46,844 nucleotides of DNA, taken from NCBI GenBank assembly GCA_027450045.1, contig DAIDKM010000019.1:1-46844 (forward strand), in the 5' to 3' direction. The notes beneath the pieces were generated by a model that worked only from the letters and a program-made list of their open reading frames with translations, was not told where the DNA came from and did no database searches. The position numbers and the translations under genes are program-made. This DNA comes from Paludibacter sp. (GTDB lineage: Bacteria; Bacteroidota; Bacteroidia; Bacteroidales; Paludibacteraceae). How positions within the stretch are numbered: the first letter of the stretch is position 1; each line of letters begins with the position of its first letter. Positions 26,925 to 39,976 of this stretch are shown here, piece by piece.

Positions 26925-27446
26925 ATGAAAAAGGAAGATAAAAGCGTCATCATAGAATCCATCAAAACGACATTGGGATCATACAATCACTTCTATTTAA
27001 CAGACAGTGAAGGTTTAAATGCCGAGCAAACGAGCAAATTGAGAAAGGCCTGCTACAACAAAGATATCAGATTGTTGGTGGTCAAAAACAAATTGCTTAT
27101 CAAGGCACTCGAGTCAAATGAAACAGATTTTAGCCCTTTGTTTGGATCACTGAAAGGCTCTACGGCTTTATTGCTGTCAAACATTGGGAATGAACCTGCC
27201 AAATTGATTAAGGAATTCAGCAAAACAAACAAAACTGAGAAGCCAGTCTTAAAGGCTGCTTTTGTAGAACAAAGTTTCTATGTTGGAGCCAATCAGTTGG
27301 AAGCATTGATTCATGTCAAGAGTAAAAACGAACTTATTGCTGATGTTATTGCTTTACTGCAATCGCCAGCCAAGAACGTTGTGTCCGCACTCCAATCTGG
27401 AGGTACTACTATCCATGGCGTATTGAAAACGCTGTCGGAACGATAA
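26925..27446 (+). CDS. rplJ: 50S ribosomal protein L10
   Basis: 173 residues. It begins KKEDKSVIIESIKTTL and carries the family pieces YLTDSEGLNAEQTSKLR, VVKNKLLIKAL and LIKEFSK; the C-terminal helix (HGVLKTLSE region) holds L7/L12 dimers. L10 is the base of the stalk. rplL follows by 43 bases. Confidence 0.97.
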   Translation: MKKEDKSVIIESIKTTLGSYNHFYLTDSEGLNAEQTSKLRKACYNKDIRLLVVKNKLLIKALESNETDFSPLFGSLKGSTALLLSNIGNEPAKLIKEFSKTNKTEKPVLKAAFVEQSFYVGANQLEALIHVKSKNELIADVIALLQSPAKNVVSALQSGGTTIHGVLKTLSER

Positions 27447-27489
27447 GAATACATTACAAATTAATTGAAACATTTAAAAATAACTCATC

Positions 27490-27861
27490 ATGGCAGATTT
27501 GAAAGCATTTGCAGAACAATTGGTTAACTTGACCGTAAAAGAAGTAAACGAGTTGGCGGAAATTTTGAAAAACGAATATGGCATCGAACCAGCAGCTGCT
27601 GCTGTTGCTGTTGCAGCTCCCAGTGCTGCCGCTGCAGTTGTAGAAGAAAAAACTTCGTTTGACGTTATCTTGAAAGCACCAGGTGCTAACAAGTTAGCTA
27701 TTGTAAAATTGGTAAAAGAGCTTACCGGCCTTGGATTGAAAGAAGCTAAAGATTTAGTTGATGGCGCTCCAAACCCAGTTAAAGAAGGTGTTTCTAAAGA
27801 TGAAGCTGAAGCTTTGCAAAAGCAATTAACTGACGGCGGCGCTGAAGTTGAAGTTAAATAG
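27490..27861 (+). CDS. rplL: 50S ribosomal protein L7/L12
   Basis: 123 residues. It has an N-terminal dimerisation helix region, an Ala/Val-rich hinge (about 36-52) and the C-terminal factor-binding domain with [20 protein letters not shown] and [18 protein letters not shown]12 recruits translational GTPases. A terminator hairpin begins 24 bases after its stop. Confidence 0.98.
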   Translation: MADLKAFAEQLVNLTVKEVNELAEILKNEYGIEPAAAAVAVAAPSAAAAVVEEKTSFDVILKAPGANKLAIVKLVKELTGLGLKEAKDLVDGAPNPVKEGVSKDEAEALQKQLTDGGAEVEVK

Positions 27862-27885
27862 TATCTCATTGATAGATAGCAAGTT

Positions 27886-27924
27886 GGTTTAGAGTCTCAT
27901 GATCGTGAGATTCTAAACCTTTTT
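27886..27924 (+). terminator. Terminator or attenuator after rplL
   Basis: 14-bp arms at 27886-27899 and 27906-27919, with one G-T pair and a 6-base loop, are followed by TTTTT. It lies between rplL and rpoB, where partial termination is known in other bacteria to set the ribosomal-protein to polymerase ratio. Confidence 0.75.
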
Positions 27925-28166
27925 GCGTATTAATGTATATTTAAGGTGAGTGATTCCCGCTTACCTGGCCAAGGTAAGATCTTTTAATAGCTGTCGATAG
28001 ACTGAAAGGCTTTGAGGTTGTTCCCAAATCGCTTTTTTAGTCAGCTGCATTTGACTCGGCTGATGCGGTATCAACGAATGAATCTTATTTCTTGTCATTT
28101 ACACTTTACTCGATAAACGCCTAAACGAGAATTGGCTTTTCAAGTTCAACCAAACTTTCCTTCCCA
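27925..28166 (+). promoter_or_regulatory. rplL-rpoB spacer with a second hairpin
   Basis: 242 bases without a gene. A short hairpin (CTTACCT/AGGTAAG, 27960-27966 with 27972-27978) is followed by ATCTTTTAA, so it could act as a second weak terminator or processing site. No full TAnnTTTG promoter is present; TGCATTTG at about 28046-28053 is a one-base miss. Confidence 0.35.
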
Positions 28167-31100
28167 ATGATCTCCAATAAACCAAACCAAAGAATTAACT
28201 TTGCTTCATTTAAGAGTCCCTTAGAGTATCCTGATTTTCTTGAAGTGCAATTGAAATCTTTTCAAGATTTTTTCCAGTTGGATGCTCCTCCCGAAAAACG
28301 GAAGAATGAAGGTCTTTTTAGCGTTTTTGCAGAAAACTTTCCCATTTCGGATACCCGAAATAATTTTGTACTCGAATTCTTGGACTATTTCATAGATCCA
28401 CCCCGCTATACTATTCAGGAGTGCATTGATAGAGGTCTCACTCACAGTGTGCCGCTTAAAGCAAAACTTAAGTTGTATTGTACTGATCCTGAACATGAAG
28501 ATTTCGATACTGTAATTCAAGATGTTTATTTAGGTACAATTCCCTATATGACCGATAAGGGAACTTTTGTCATTAACGGAGCAGAACGCGTTGTTGTGTC
28601 TCAGTTGCATAGATCGCCAGGTGTGTTTTTTGGTCAAAGCGTACATACGAATGGAACAAAACTTTATTCCGCTCGTATCATTCCATTTAAAGGTGCGTGG
28701 ATTGAATTTGCCACTGACATCAATAACGTGATGTATGCGTATATTGATCGAAAGAAAAAGTTACCTGTCACAACTTTGTTACGTGCTATTGGATACGAAA
28801 GTGATAAAGACATTCTTGAAATTTTTGATCTTGCAGAAGAAATAAAGGTGAATAAAAGTAGCCTTAAAAAAGTTGTTGGAAGAAAATTAGCAGCTCGTGT
28901 TCTTAAATCATGGAATGAGGATTTTGTCGATGAAGATACCGGAGAGGTTGTTTCCATTGAACGTAATGAAGTGGTCATTGATCGTGAAACAATTTTAGAG
29001 AACAAGCATATTGATGCCATTGTTGATTCCGGCGCTCAGACTATTCTTTTGCACCGTGAAGAACAAAATCAAAATGATTTTTCAATCATTTATAACACAC
29101 TTCAAAAGGATCCAAGTAATTCGGAACGGGATGCCGTCTTGTACATTTATCGACAACTGCGTAGTGCTGAACCAGCCGATGATGCGTCTGCACGAGAGGT
29201 AATCAACGGCTTATTCTTTTCAGAAAAACGTTACGATTTGGGCGAAGTAGGCCGTTATCGTATCAATCGCAAGTTAAACCTGAACACAGAAATGGATGTG
29301 CGGGTTTTGACAAAAGAAGATATAATTGAGATTATAAAATATTTAATTGAGCTGATCAATTCAAAAGCTGAAGTGGATGATATTGATCACTTGAGCAATC
29401 GACGTGTTCGGACAGTTGGCGAACAACTTTACAATCAATTTGGTGTTGCTTTGTCGCGTATGGCCAGAACTATCCGTGAAAGAATGAATGTGCGGGACAA
29501 TGAAGTGTTTACGCCTACGGATTTGATCAATGCTAAAACCATATCGTCGGTCATTAATACTTTCTTTGGGACTAATGCGCTGTCGCAGTTTATGGATCAA
29601 ACTAATCCGTTGGCTGAAATCACGCATAAGCGCCGCCTTTCAGCATTAGGCCCGGGAGGCCTTTCAAGAGAAAGAGCTGGGTTTGAGGTGCGTGACGTGC
29701 ATTATACGCATTATGGCCGCCTATGCCCTATTGAAACGCCTGAAGGTCCGAATATCGGGCTTATTTCTTCTTTGTGTGTGTATGCCAAAATCAATAATCT
29801 AGGGTTTATTATTACACCGTATCGTAAAGTCGAAGAAGGGAAAGTTGATTTAGATGCTACAAATATAGTCTATTTAACTGCAGAGGAAGAAGACGGGAAA
29901 ATTATTGCTCAAGGAAATGCCCCATTACAAGAGGACGGTTCCTTTATTAAGACCAAAGTCAAAGCACGTAAAGATGCTGATTATCCTGTTGTCCCACCAG
30001 ATGAGGTGAATTTGATGGATGTTTCGCCTACACAGATAGCTTCCATTGCTGCTTCTTTGATTCCGTTTTTGGAACATGATGATGCCAACCGTGCGTTAAT
30101 GGGATCAAACATGATGCGTCAGGCAGTCCCATTGTTACGTTGTGAAGCACCTATTATCGGAACTGGCATCGAAGGACAAATTATTCAAGATTCCCGATCG
30201 CAAATAACCGCTGAAGGTGAAGGCGTTGTTGAATTTGTTGATGCACAAAAAATTGTAATCCGTTATGATCGTACGGAAGAAGAAGACTTTATTCATTTTG
30301 AAGATTCGGTAAAGGAATATCTCATTCCGAAGTTTCAACGTACAAATCAAGAAACGACTATCGACTTACGTCCGATAATTGAAAAGGGCGCTCGTGTGAC
30401 AAAAGGTCAGATTTTGACTGAAGGATATGCTACTGAAAATGGAGAATTGGCTTTAGGCCGGAATTTGAAAGTGGCGTTTATGCCTTGGAAAGGATATAAT
30501 TTTGAAGATGCGATTGTGATTAACGAACGTGTTGTACGTGAGGATTATTTTACATCAGTGCACGTCTCTGAATATTCGCTTGAAGTACGTGAAACAAAAC
30601 GGGGAATGGAAGAGCTGACCGCTGACATCCCAAATGTGAGCGAAGAGGCGACCCGAAATTTGGATCAAAATGGGATTATTCGTGTTGGCGCTCAAGTGGT
30701 GCCTGGCGATATTCTTATTGGGAAAATTACTCCAAAAGGGGAGTCTGACCCGTCTCCGGAAGAAAAGTTATTGCGCGCTATTTTTGGTGATAAAGCAGGT
30801 GATGTGAAAGATGCATCCTTGAAAGCCTCCCCTTCGCTTCGGGGGGTTGTTATCGGGAAAAGTTTGTTCACACGTGCTATGAAGAATCGTAAGTCAAGTC
30901 TTGCCGATAAAGCCGTACTCCCAAAATTGGAAGAAGAATTTGACAAAGAAGCTCTTTTGTTAAAGAATCGGTTGATTGAAAAATTGGTTGCATTGACGCA
31001 AGGTAAAACATCACAAGGTGTCAAAGACTTTTTAGGTAATGATTTGATTCCCAAAGGAAGCAAGTTTACCCAAAAAGCGATGAATGAAATAGATTATACC

Positions 31101-31979
31101 ACGGTTCATGTAAGTCGTTGGACTACAGATACTCACCGTAATGAGCTTATTCAAGCAGTTATAGTGAATTATTTGAAAAAATACAAAGAGCTTGATGCCC
31201 AATTAAAAAGGAAGAAATTTAACATCACGATTGGTGATGAACTTCCTGCAGGTATTGTGCAATTAGCAAAAGTGTATATTGCTAAAAAAAGAAAAGTCAG
31301 AGTAGGAGACAAGATGGCCGGACGCCACGGTAACAAAGGGATTGTTTCTCGTATTGTAAGAGAAGAAGACATGCCTTTCTTAGAAGATGGCACTACTGTC
31401 GATATTGTATTGAATCCTCTGGGTGTACCTTCTCGTATGAACCTTGGACAGATTTTTGAAACTGTGTTAGGATGGGCAGGACAAACTCTTGGCGTAAAAT
31501 TTGCCACGCCGATTTTTGATGGAGCAACGATCGATGATCTTAACCAATGGACAGAGAAAGCAGGTCTTCCAAATTACGGTAAAACGTATCTTTATGATGG
31601 AGGCACGGGTGATCGTTTTGACCAACCAGCAACCGTTGGGATCATTTACATGTTGAAACTTGGTCACATGGTTGAAGATAAGATGCATGCTCGTTCCATT
31701 GGCCCGTATTCGCTTATTACACAGCAACCGTTAGGTGGGAAGGCTCAATTTGGTGGACAACGTTTTGGAGAAATGGAAGTTTGGGCGCTTGAAGCATTTG
31801 GAGCTGCTCATATTTTGCAAGAAATATTGACTATTAAATCCGATGATGTGGTCGGACGTGCTCGTTCATACGAAGCAATAGTCAAGGGTGAACCAATGCC
31901 AACGCCAGCACTCCCGGAATCTTTGAACGTATTGTTGCACGAATTACAAGGATTGGGACTGAGTGTCCGGTTGGAGTAA
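28167..31979 (+). CDS. rpoB: DNA-directed RNA polymerase subunit beta
   Basis: 1270 residues, complete. The rifampicin pocket is wild-type-like: Asp477, His487 and Ser492 in SQFMDQTN and [13 protein letters not shown] have the same spacing as E. coli 516, 526 and 531. Other marks are RSPGVFF near 150, [11 protein letters not shown] (about 778) and [15 protein letters not shown] (about 1049), and the C-terminal [22 protein letters not shown] that packs on beta-prime. It catalyses RNA synthesis with RpoC. The gene is 305 bases past rplL, behind a terminator, and 124 bases before rpoC. Confidence 0.99.
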   Translation: MISNKPNQRINFASFKSPLEYPDFLEVQLKSFQDFFQLDAPPEKRKNEGLFSVFAENFPISDTRNNFVLEFLDYFIDPPRYTIQECIDRGLTHSVPLKAKLKLYCTDPEHEDFDTVIQDVYLGTIPYMTDKGTFVINGAERVVVSQLHRSPGVFFGQSVHTNGTKLYSARIIPFKGAWIEFATDINNVMYAYIDRKKKLPVTTLLRAIGYESDKDILEIFDLAEEIKVNKSSLKKVVGRKLAARVLKSWNEDFVDEDTGEVVSIERNEVVIDRETILENKHIDAIVDSGAQTILLHREEQNQNDFSIIYNTLQKDPSNSERDAVLYIYRQLRSAEPADDASAREVINGLFFSEKRYDLGEVGRYRINRKLNLNTEMDVRVLTKEDIIEIIKYLIELINSKAEVDDIDHLSNRRVRTVGEQLYNQFGVALSRMARTIRERMNVRDNEVFTPTDLINAKTISSVINTFFGTNALSQFMDQTNPLAEITHKRRLSALGPGGLSRERAGFEVRDVHYTHYGRLCPIETPEGPNIGLISSLCVYAKINNLGFIITPYRKVEEGKVDLDATNIVYLTAEEEDGKIIAQGNAPLQEDGSFIKTKVKARKDADYPVVPPDEVNLMDVSPTQIASIAASLIPFLEHDDANRALMGSNMMRQAVPLLRCEAPIIGTGIEGQIIQDSRSQITAEGEGVVEFVDAQKIVIRYDRTEEEDFIHFEDSVKEYLIPKFQRTNQETTIDLRPIIEKGARVTKGQILTEGYATENGELALGRNLKVAFMPWKGYNFEDAIVINERVVREDYFTSVHVSEYSLEVRETKRGMEELTADIPNVSEEATRNLDQNGIIRVGAQVVPGDILIGKITPKGESDPSPEEKLLRAIFGDKAGDVKDASLKASPSLRGVVIGKSLFTRAMKNRKSSLADKAVLPKLEEEFDKEALLLKNRLIEKLVALTQGKTSQGVKDFLGNDLIPKGSKFTQKAMNEIDYTTVHVSRWTTDTHRNELIQAVIVNYLKKYKELDAQLKRKKFNITIGDELPAGIVQLAKVYIAKKRKVRVGDKMAGRHGNKGIVSRIVREEDMPFLEDGTTVDIVLNPLGVPSRMNLGQIFETVLGWAGQTLGVKFATPIFDGATIDDLNQWTEKAGLPNYGKTYLYDGGTGDRFDQPATVGIIYMLKLGHMVEDKMHARSIGPYSLITQQPLGGKAQFGGQRFGEMEVWALEAFGAAHILQEILTIKSDDVVGRARSYEAIVKGEPMPTPALPESLNVLLHELQGLGLSVRLE

Positions 31980-32103
31980 GTGCATAGTTTGCATGAAAGA
32001 ATTGGAATCATTCGAAGAAACGTGATCTGAAATAAATCTTCAAACAAATGAGCGCTTGCGACGATTTATTTAGAATTGAGCAAGTAACTAAAATACATTC
32101 AAT

Positions 32104-35100
32104 ATGGCTTTTATCAGAGAAAATAAGATAAAGAGCAATTTCAGCAAAATATCCATCGGGTTAGCATCACCGGAAGAAATTCTAGAGATGTCGCACGGTG
32201 AAGTGTTGAAACCAGAAACTATAAACTATCGTACGTATAAACCTGAGCGTGACGGACTGTTTTGTGAGCGAATCTTTGGTCCGGTGCGTGACTATGAATG
32301 CCATTGTGGCAAATATAAACGGATACGTTATAAGGGCATTGTCTGCGATCGATGCGGCGTTGAAGTGACAGAGAAAAAAGTACGTCGTGAACGAATGGGG
32401 CATATTGCTTTAGTTGTTCCAATTGCACACATTTGGTATTTTCGTTCATTGCCTAATAAAATTGGGTATTTGTTGGGAATGTCAACCAAAAAATTGGACT
32501 CTATCATTTATTATGAGAAATATGTGATTATTCAGCCCGGTATTCTTGAAGGCAAAGAGAATATGGAAATAGGTGAATTGCTGTCAGAGGAAGAGTATCT
32601 CGATATTTTGGATACGTTACCTCGCGAAAATCAGCAATTGCCTGATACGGATTCCTCTAAATTTATTGCAAAGATGGGTGCTGAGTCGATCTATGATTTA
32701 CTCAAGAACTTGGACTTAGATACTTTATCGTATGATCTAAGACACATCGGCAGTACGACCAACTCACAACAAAAGAAAACAGAAGCATTGAAGAGGTTGC
32801 AGGTAATTGAGTCTTTTAGAGCTTCTCGTCAACGTAATAAACCTGAATGGATGATTTTGAAAGTGCTGCCGGTTATTCCACCGGAGCTTCGTCCATTGGT
32901 TCCATTAGATGGTGGTCGATTTGCAACTTCTGATTTAAATGATTTATATCGCCGTGTCATCATTCGTAACAATCGCTTAAAGCGCTTAATTGAAATCAAA
33001 GCCCCTGAGGTGATTCTTCGGAATGAAAAGCGAATGTTACAAGAGTCAGTCGATTCTTTGTTTGATAATTCACGTAAAGCAAGCGCTGTTAAAACGGATT
33101 CAAATCGCCCGCTTAAATCACTTTCTGATAGCTTGAAAGGAAAACAAGGACGTTTCCGTCAAAACTTATTGGGGAAACGGGTTGATTACTCAGCGCGTTC
33201 GGTTATTGTCGTAGGCCCGGAATTGAAAATGCACGAATGTGGGTTGCCAAAAGATATGGCTGCCGAACTTTATAAACCGTTTGTTATTCGTAAACTGATT
33301 GAACGAGGTATCGTCAAAACTGTTAAATCAGCTAAGAAAATTATCGATCGTAAAGAGCCTGTAGTATGGGATATTCTGGAGTATGTCATGAAAGGCCATC
33401 CGGTTTTGTTAAACCGTGCTCCGACGCTTCACCGCTTGGGAATTCAGGCTTTTCAGCCAAAAATGATTGAAGGAAAGGCTATCCAGTTGCACCCATTAGC
33501 ATGTACAGCATTTAATGCTGACTTTGATGGTGACCAAATGGCGGTTCACCTCCCTCTTGGCAATGAGGCAATTGCGGAAGCGCAAATGTTAATGTTAGCG
33601 TCACATAATATTTTGAATCCGGCAAATGGAGCTCCTATTACCGTGCCTTCACAAGACATGGTTTTGGGATTGTATTATATCACAAAATTACGTCCCGGGG
33701 CAAAAGGCGAAGGCATGATCTTTTATGGAACCGAAGAAGTAGAGATTGCTTACAACGAGGGACGAGTGGCACTTCATGCTCAAATTAAAGTGCGCGAAAA
33801 AGATTTGGATGCTAATGGTAAATTGACAGAGCAATTAATCCAGACAACTGTTGGTCGCGTGATCTTTAACAAAAGCGTCCCGAAGCAGGTGGGCTTTATC
33901 AATGAAGTCCTTTCAAAGAAATCACTTCGCGACATTATTGGTAACATCATCAAAACATGTGGAGTAGCTGTTACTGCCAAATTTTTGGATGATATTAAAG
34001 ATTTAGGTTATCAAATGGCGTTCAAAGGCGGATTGTCATTTAACTTAGGAGACGTGATTATTCCTGCTGAAAAGGATGCCTTGGTACAAGAAGGATATGA
34101 TGAAGTAGAAGAGATATTGAACAATTACAACATGGGCTTCATTACGTATAATGAACGCTATAATCAAATTATTGATACGTGGACACACGTCAATTCTAAG
34201 TTGTCCAATATTTTGATGAAACAATTATCGAGCGATAATCAAGGATTCAACTCCGTTTACATGATGTTGGATTCAGGTGCGCGTGGTTCGAAGGAGCAGA
34301 TTCGTCAGCTTTCCGGTATGCGGGGGTTGATGGCTAAACCACAAAAGTCCGGAGCTGAAGGTGGTCAGATTATTGAAAATCCAATTTTGGCTAACTTTAA
34401 AGAAGGCTTATCTGTATTAGAGTATTTTATTTCAACCCACGGTGCTCGTAAAGGTTTGGCGGATACAGCTTTGAAAACGGCTGACGCAGGTTATTTAACA
34501 CGTCGTTTGGTTGATGTTTCACAAGATGTGATTATTAACGAAGAGGATTGTGGTACTTTGCGTGGACTTACTGCTGTCGAACTGAAAAACAATGAAGAGG
34601 TCATTGCTTCTCTTTATGAAAGAATTCTAGGGCGTGTTTCACTCCATGATATTCAGCATCCGCTTACCGGTGATATTATCGTTCGTTCGGGTGAAGAAAT
34701 TACCGAGGACAGCGCTAAGATTATTCAGGAATCTCCTATTGAACGCGTAGAAATTCGTTCAGTATTAACGTGTGAATCGAAAAAGGGCGTTTGTGCCAAA
34801 TGTTATGGCCGCAACCTGGCAACAGGGAAAATGGTTCATAAAGGCGAAGCTGTTGGAGTTATTGCGGCTCAATCGATTGGAGAGCCTGGAACACAGCTGA
34901 CGTTGAGAACATTCCACGTGGGAGGTATTGCTTCTAACATAGCTGCTGAATCTAATATCAAATCGCGTTATGACGGGATAGTTGAATTAGAAGAATTGCG
35001 CGTAGTAGAAGCAGTAGACGAGCTAAACAATCAACATCAGGTTGTTGTAGGGCGTCTTACGGAATTGCGTATAATAGATCCTCGCACGAAGATCGTTTTA

Positions 35101-36384
35101 ACCAATCAACATATTCCTTACGGTTCAAAACTGTATGCTAAACAAGGTGAATTGGTAAAAAAAGGGCAATTGATATGCGAATGGGATCCTTTCAATGCTG
35201 TGATTATCTCTGAAATGGGTGGTAAACTTGAGTTTCAGGATATTATTGAAAATGTTACTTTTAAAGTCGAATCTGACGAAGCCACCGGTTTACGCGAAAA
35301 GGTCATCGTTGAATCGAAAGATAAAAATCGAATTCCAACAGTGCATGTTGTGGGAGAAGATGGCTCAATGTTACGCAATTACAGTTTGCCTGTTGGCGCT
35401 CACTTAGTCCTCGATGAAGGCGATACAGTTAAAGCAGGTCAATTGCTTGTTAAAATTCCTCGGGCTGTCGGCAAGGCTGGTGATATTACGGGAGGACTTC
35501 CTCGTGTAACCGAGTTGTTTGAAGCCCGTAATCCGTCAAATCCTGCTGTAGTGGCTGAAATTGATGGAGAGGTTTCTTTTGGTAAAATTAAACGTGGTAA
35601 TCGTGAAATAGCCATCACCTCAAAAATGGGTGAGATTAAGAAGTATCTTGTTCCGTTGTCAAAGCAAATTTTGGTGCAAGAAAGCGATTATGTTCGTGCA
35701 GGGACTCCACTGTCAGACGGAGCTACCACTCCATCCGATATTTTAGCTATCAAAGGGCCGACCGCAGTACAAGAATACATTGTGAACGAGGTACAAGATG
35801 TGTATCGTTTGCAAGGTGTGAAAATTAATGATAAGCACTTCGAAGTGATTGTTCGTCAAATGATGCGCAAGGTTTTGGTTGAGGATCAGGGAGATACCCG
35901 TTTCTTAGAGCTGCAAATTGTTGACAAAAATGATTTCTTTGAAGAAAATGACCGTTTGTGGGGAAAGAAAGTGGTAATTGATCCAGGAGATTCACAAACT
36001 TTGAAAGCCGGACAAATTGTAACAGCTCGTAAATTGCGAGATGAAAACAGTTCGTTAAAACGAAAAGATTTGCGATTAGTTGAAGCGCGGGATGCTGTGC
36101 CAGCTACTTCAAGTCAGGTTTTGCAAGGAATTACTCGTGCGTCGTTGCAAACCAACAGTTTTATGTCTGCTGCATCTTTCCAAGAAACGACGAAGGTGTT
36201 AAATGAAGCGGCGATTTCTGGCAAAATAGATAAATTAGAAGGCCTGAAAGAAAATGTTATTTGTGGTCATTTAATTCCAGCTGGAACCGGTCAACGTGAA
36301 TTTGATAAACTGATTGTTGGATCAATTGACGAACAAGATCGTATTAACGAAGCTCGCAAAGCATTGCTTCCTGAAGAAGCATAA
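32104..36384 (+). CDS. rpoC: DNA-directed RNA polymerase subunit beta-prime
   Basis: 1426 residues, complete. The N-terminal zinc site is CHCGKYK...CDRCG (about 61-84). The catalytic metal motif NADFDGDQM places the three Mg-binding Asp residues at 473, 475 and 477. The second zinc site is [13 protein letters not shown] (about 898-910), and the trigger-loop area contains [16 protein letters not shown]. The C-terminus holds the Bacteroidota-type extension. It forms the active centre with RpoB. A strong terminator follows 22 bases after the stop. Confidence 0.99.
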   Translation: MAFIRENKIKSNFSKISIGLASPEEILEMSHGEVLKPETINYRTYKPERDGLFCERIFGPVRDYECHCGKYKRIRYKGIVCDRCGVEVTEKKVRRERMGHIALVVPIAHIWYFRSLPNKIGYLLGMSTKKLDSIIYYEKYVIIQPGILEGKENMEIGELLSEEEYLDILDTLPRENQQLPDTDSSKFIAKMGAESIYDLLKNLDLDTLSYDLRHIGSTTNSQQKKTEALKRLQVIESFRASRQRNKPEWMILKVLPVIPPELRPLVPLDGGRFATSDLNDLYRRVIIRNNRLKRLIEIKAPEVILRNEKRMLQESVDSLFDNSRKASAVKTDSNRPLKSLSDSLKGKQGRFRQNLLGKRVDYSARSVIVVGPELKMHECGLPKDMAAELYKPFVIRKLIERGIVKTVKSAKKIIDRKEPVVWDILEYVMKGHPVLLNRAPTLHRLGIQAFQPKMIEGKAIQLHPLACTAFNADFDGDQMAVHLPLGNEAIAEAQMLMLASHNILNPANGAPITVPSQDMVLGLYYITKLRPGAKGEGMIFYGTEEVEIAYNEGRVALHAQIKVREKDLDANGKLTEQLIQTTVGRVIFNKSVPKQVGFINEVLSKKSLRDIIGNIIKTCGVAVTAKFLDDIKDLGYQMAFKGGLSFNLGDVIIPAEKDALVQEGYDEVEEILNNYNMGFITYNERYNQIIDTWTHVNSKLSNILMKQLSSDNQGFNSVYMMLDSGARGSKEQIRQLSGMRGLMAKPQKSGAEGGQIIENPILANFKEGLSVLEYFISTHGARKGLADTALKTADAGYLTRRLVDVSQDVIINEEDCGTLRGLTAVELKNNEEVIASLYERILGRVSLHDIQHPLTGDIIVRSGEEITEDSAKIIQESPIERVEIRSVLTCESKKGVCAKCYGRNLATGKMVHKGEAVGVIAAQSIGEPGTQLTLRTFHVGGIASNIAAESNIKSRYDGIVELEELRVVEAVDELNNQHQVVVGRLTELRIIDPRTKIVLTNQHIPYGSKLYAKQGELVKKGQLICEWDPFNAVIISEMGGKLEFQDIIENVTFKVESDEATGLREKVIVESKDKNRIPTVHVVGEDGSMLRNYSLPVGAHLVLDEGDTVKAGQLLVKIPRAVGKAGDITGGLPRVTELFEARNPSNPAVVAEIDGEVSFGKIKRGNREIAITSKMGEIKKYLVPLSKQILVQESDYVRAGTPLSDGATTPSDILAIKGPTAVQEYIVNEVQDVYRLQGVKINDKHFEVIVRQMMRKVLVEDQGDTRFLELQIVDKNDFFEENDRLWGKKVVIDPGDSQTLKAGQIVTARKLRDENSSLKRKDLRLVEARDAVPATSSQVLQGITRASLQTNSFMSAASFQETTKVLNEAAISGKIDKLEGLKENVICGHLIPAGTGQREFDKLIVGSIDEQDRINEARKALLPEEA

Positions 36385-36406
36385 TAAGCGCGTTTTTAAA
36401 AGAAAT

Positions 36407-36447
36407 AGAGGTTGTCTCATCGTTTATGAGGCAACCTCTTGTTTTTT
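36407..36447 (+). terminator. Terminator after rpoC
   Basis: 13-bp arms at 36407-36419 and 36427-36439 with one wobble pair, a 7-base loop, then G and six T. It ends the rpoBC unit. Confidence 0.85.
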
Positions 36448-36529
36448 ACAGAAGTGTGATATTGTGTGAATTATACTTGGTGTGCGTTTAATTCCGTCAT
36501 TATGAAGGTTCTGGATTTGACTAAACAAT

Positions 36530-36561
36530 AACAGCCGTGTACCAAGTGATACACGGCTGTT
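36530..36561 (-). terminator. Hairpin after groEL
   Basis: Perfect 12-bp arms (36530-36541 and 36550-36561) with an 8-base loop, 30 bases past the groEL stop on the minus strand. The sequence after it on that strand is T-rich but interrupted. Confidence 0.6.
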
Positions 36562-36590
36562 TGCATATTAAATGTCTCGTTTAGCAACGA

Positions 36591-38273
<1,683 letters not shown>

Positions 38274-38295
38274 TTACTTGCCTCTTGCCTGTTGA

Positions 38296-38565
38296 TTAAA
38301 TGACGGCTAAAATGTCTGATTGGCGCATGATGATGTACTTTTCGTTGTCAAGCTCCAATTCAGTGCCTGCATATTTGCCATAAAGTACCTGATCTCCTAC
38401 TTTTACGACCATTTCTTCATCTTTTGTGCCTTTTCCTACGGCAACAACACTTCCTTTTAATGGTTTTTCTTTGGCCGAATCAGGAATGATGATACCGCTT
38501 GCTGTTTTGTCTTCGGCTGCTGCCGGTTGAATTAATACTCTGTCTGCTAATGGTTTGATATTCAT
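38296..38565 (-). CDS. groES: Co-chaperonin GroES (10 kDa)
   Basis: 89 residues from the ATG at 38565, giving the family start [13 protein letters not shown]. An upstream in-frame ATG would add ten residues that the family lacks. The mobile loop [11 protein letters not shown] contacts GroEL, and [20 protein letters not shown] follows. It forms the lid of the GroEL cage. Upstream, 38566-38822 holds no recognisable gene. Confidence 0.97.
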   Translation of the reverse strand: MNIKPLADRVLIQPAAAEDKTASGIIIPDSAKEKPLKGSVVAVGKGTKDEEMVVKVGDQVLYGKYAGTELELDNEKYIIMRQSDILAVI

Positions 38566-38822
38566 AACATCAACTATTTTAAAATGGTTAAACATAAAAT
38601 TTACTCGTACTTTGTCCTTGCATTTTCTGTGCCACGCAATGAGATTTTTTGGTGAAAATAGATTGTTTTATTCGATTAAATATATGATATTCAATAGTAT
38701 AAATTCAAATAGAAGGTGGTGAATAAATATAGTTTCTGTTTTTAAGAAAGATTTTGAGAGAAAGATGTGTGTCAAATTTTCCAATTAGTGCAGTAAAGAA
38801 GAATAATTGCACTGACAACTTG

Positions 38823-39956
38823 TCAGCTATTGAAGGGAAATAGAAGATGGATAATTTTTTCGCTATTGATCTTGTTTCCAAAGGATTTATCCAAAACGGC
38901 AACCCTGTTCTGCAGATCACTGTCGGAAAACTTTTCATTCAAAAGACGTATGACAGCTGCCTTCATGTCGAAGGCAGAATTTGCAACTTCACAGAGTTTC
39001 TCTAAATCTGTTCCCCACAACATTTGTGAGTTGCATAAACAAAATCTGCCTGAATATAAACTGTTGATTAATTTCAACTTCAATCCTGTTCGTTGAAATG
39101 TTATTATCGTGTGAATATGTGCATTACGGATAAGGTCATGCATCGTTTGTTCGTTGGGAGAATCAAACAATTCAACATATGGATATTTTGTTATCCATGT
39201 TTTGAGTCGCGCGGAAGGATGTAATCCCGCAATCACAAAGCGAACCGGAAGATCGTTGAAAACATTCTTCAACAAGAAGATTGCAGCTTTTTCGTTTTCT
39301 TGTACGGATAAATTGCCATGATAGAGAACATAATTTCCACTTCCTTCCTGAGCTGTAACCTGCGTATTGGCATGAAAGGAAGGTAAGAAAACGACGTTTA
39401 CCAACGGAAAAGATCGCTGAAGGTAATTGGCATCTTTTTTTGAAACTGCCAATATTAAGTTGGCGGTTTTCAACCTCCTTTGATATGAATAGAGACGAAT
39501 TGATTCTATCAAAAAATAGGTTGACTTAATTGGATTCTTTTGAGCCAGAAACAAATGAAAATAGTAAACATGTTCGATGTTGCTTTCACGATAAATTTTA
39601 AATCGTGATTTCAATCGCTTATCGTTTAAGTAATAACAAGAATGCAACCCTTCAAACAGTATTGGGGATGAATCGTCCAATAGATTGTTAATCAATGCGT
39701 TGTTTTTTCGACTTATAACAATGTAGGGTAGTAGGCTTAGATTGGTAAGAAGTCCCGTTTGTCGTTTATAATAATAAACTTTTTCGCAATATTCTTCTAA
39801 TTCAAGGGCATGACTGCGGTTATATTCAAAGCAATGAAGTGTGATTTTAATGCCGGATTCACTGAGCGACTTTATCTTAAAAAAAACATCGATAACGCCG
39901 CCATAATTAGGAGGATAAGGTACATCAAAAGCAATTATATGCAGTTTTTTCTCCAT
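38823..39956 (-). CDS. GT-B glycosyltransferase-like protein (family GT4-like)
   Basis: 377 residues with no signal peptide. The N-terminal half begins LHIIAFDVPYPPNYGGVIDVF, the glycine-rich acceptor loop of GT4-type enzymes. The C-terminal half has YVLYHGNLSVQENEKAA and FVIAGLHPSARL, typical donor-domain strands. The usual EGFG..xxE donor motif is replaced by TGLKLKLINSLYSGRF, where the first Glu is missing, so activity or donor type is uncertain. It is the last gene of a leftward group with the MltF-like gene 20 bases upstream, which suggests but does not prove an envelope role. Confidence 0.75.
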   Translation of the reverse strand: MEKKLHIIAFDVPYPPNYGGVIDVFFKIKSLSESGIKITLHCFEYNRSHALELEEYCEKVYYYKRQTGLLTNLSLLPYIVISRKNNALINNLLDDSSPILFEGLHSCYYLNDKRLKSRFKIYRESNIEHVYYFHLFLAQKNPIKSTYFLIESIRLYSYQRRLKTANLILAVSKKDANYLQRSFPLVNVVFLPSFHANTQVTAQEGSGNYVLYHGNLSVQENEKAAIFLLKNVFNDLPVRFVIAGLHPSARLKTWITKYPYVELFDSPNEQTMHDLIRNAHIHTIITFQRTGLKLKLINSLYSGRFCLCNSQMLWGTDLEKLCEVANSAFDMKAAVIRLLNEKFSDSDLQNRVAVLDKSFGNKINSEKIIHLLFPFNS

Positions 39957-39976
39957 GAAAAGAGTTTTTTATCGCA

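Noticed and set aside
38566-38822. CIRCE operator or HrcA site before groES
   Set aside because: No TTAGCACTC/GAGTGCTAA inverted repeat is present, and no clear TAnnTTTG box on the minus strand.
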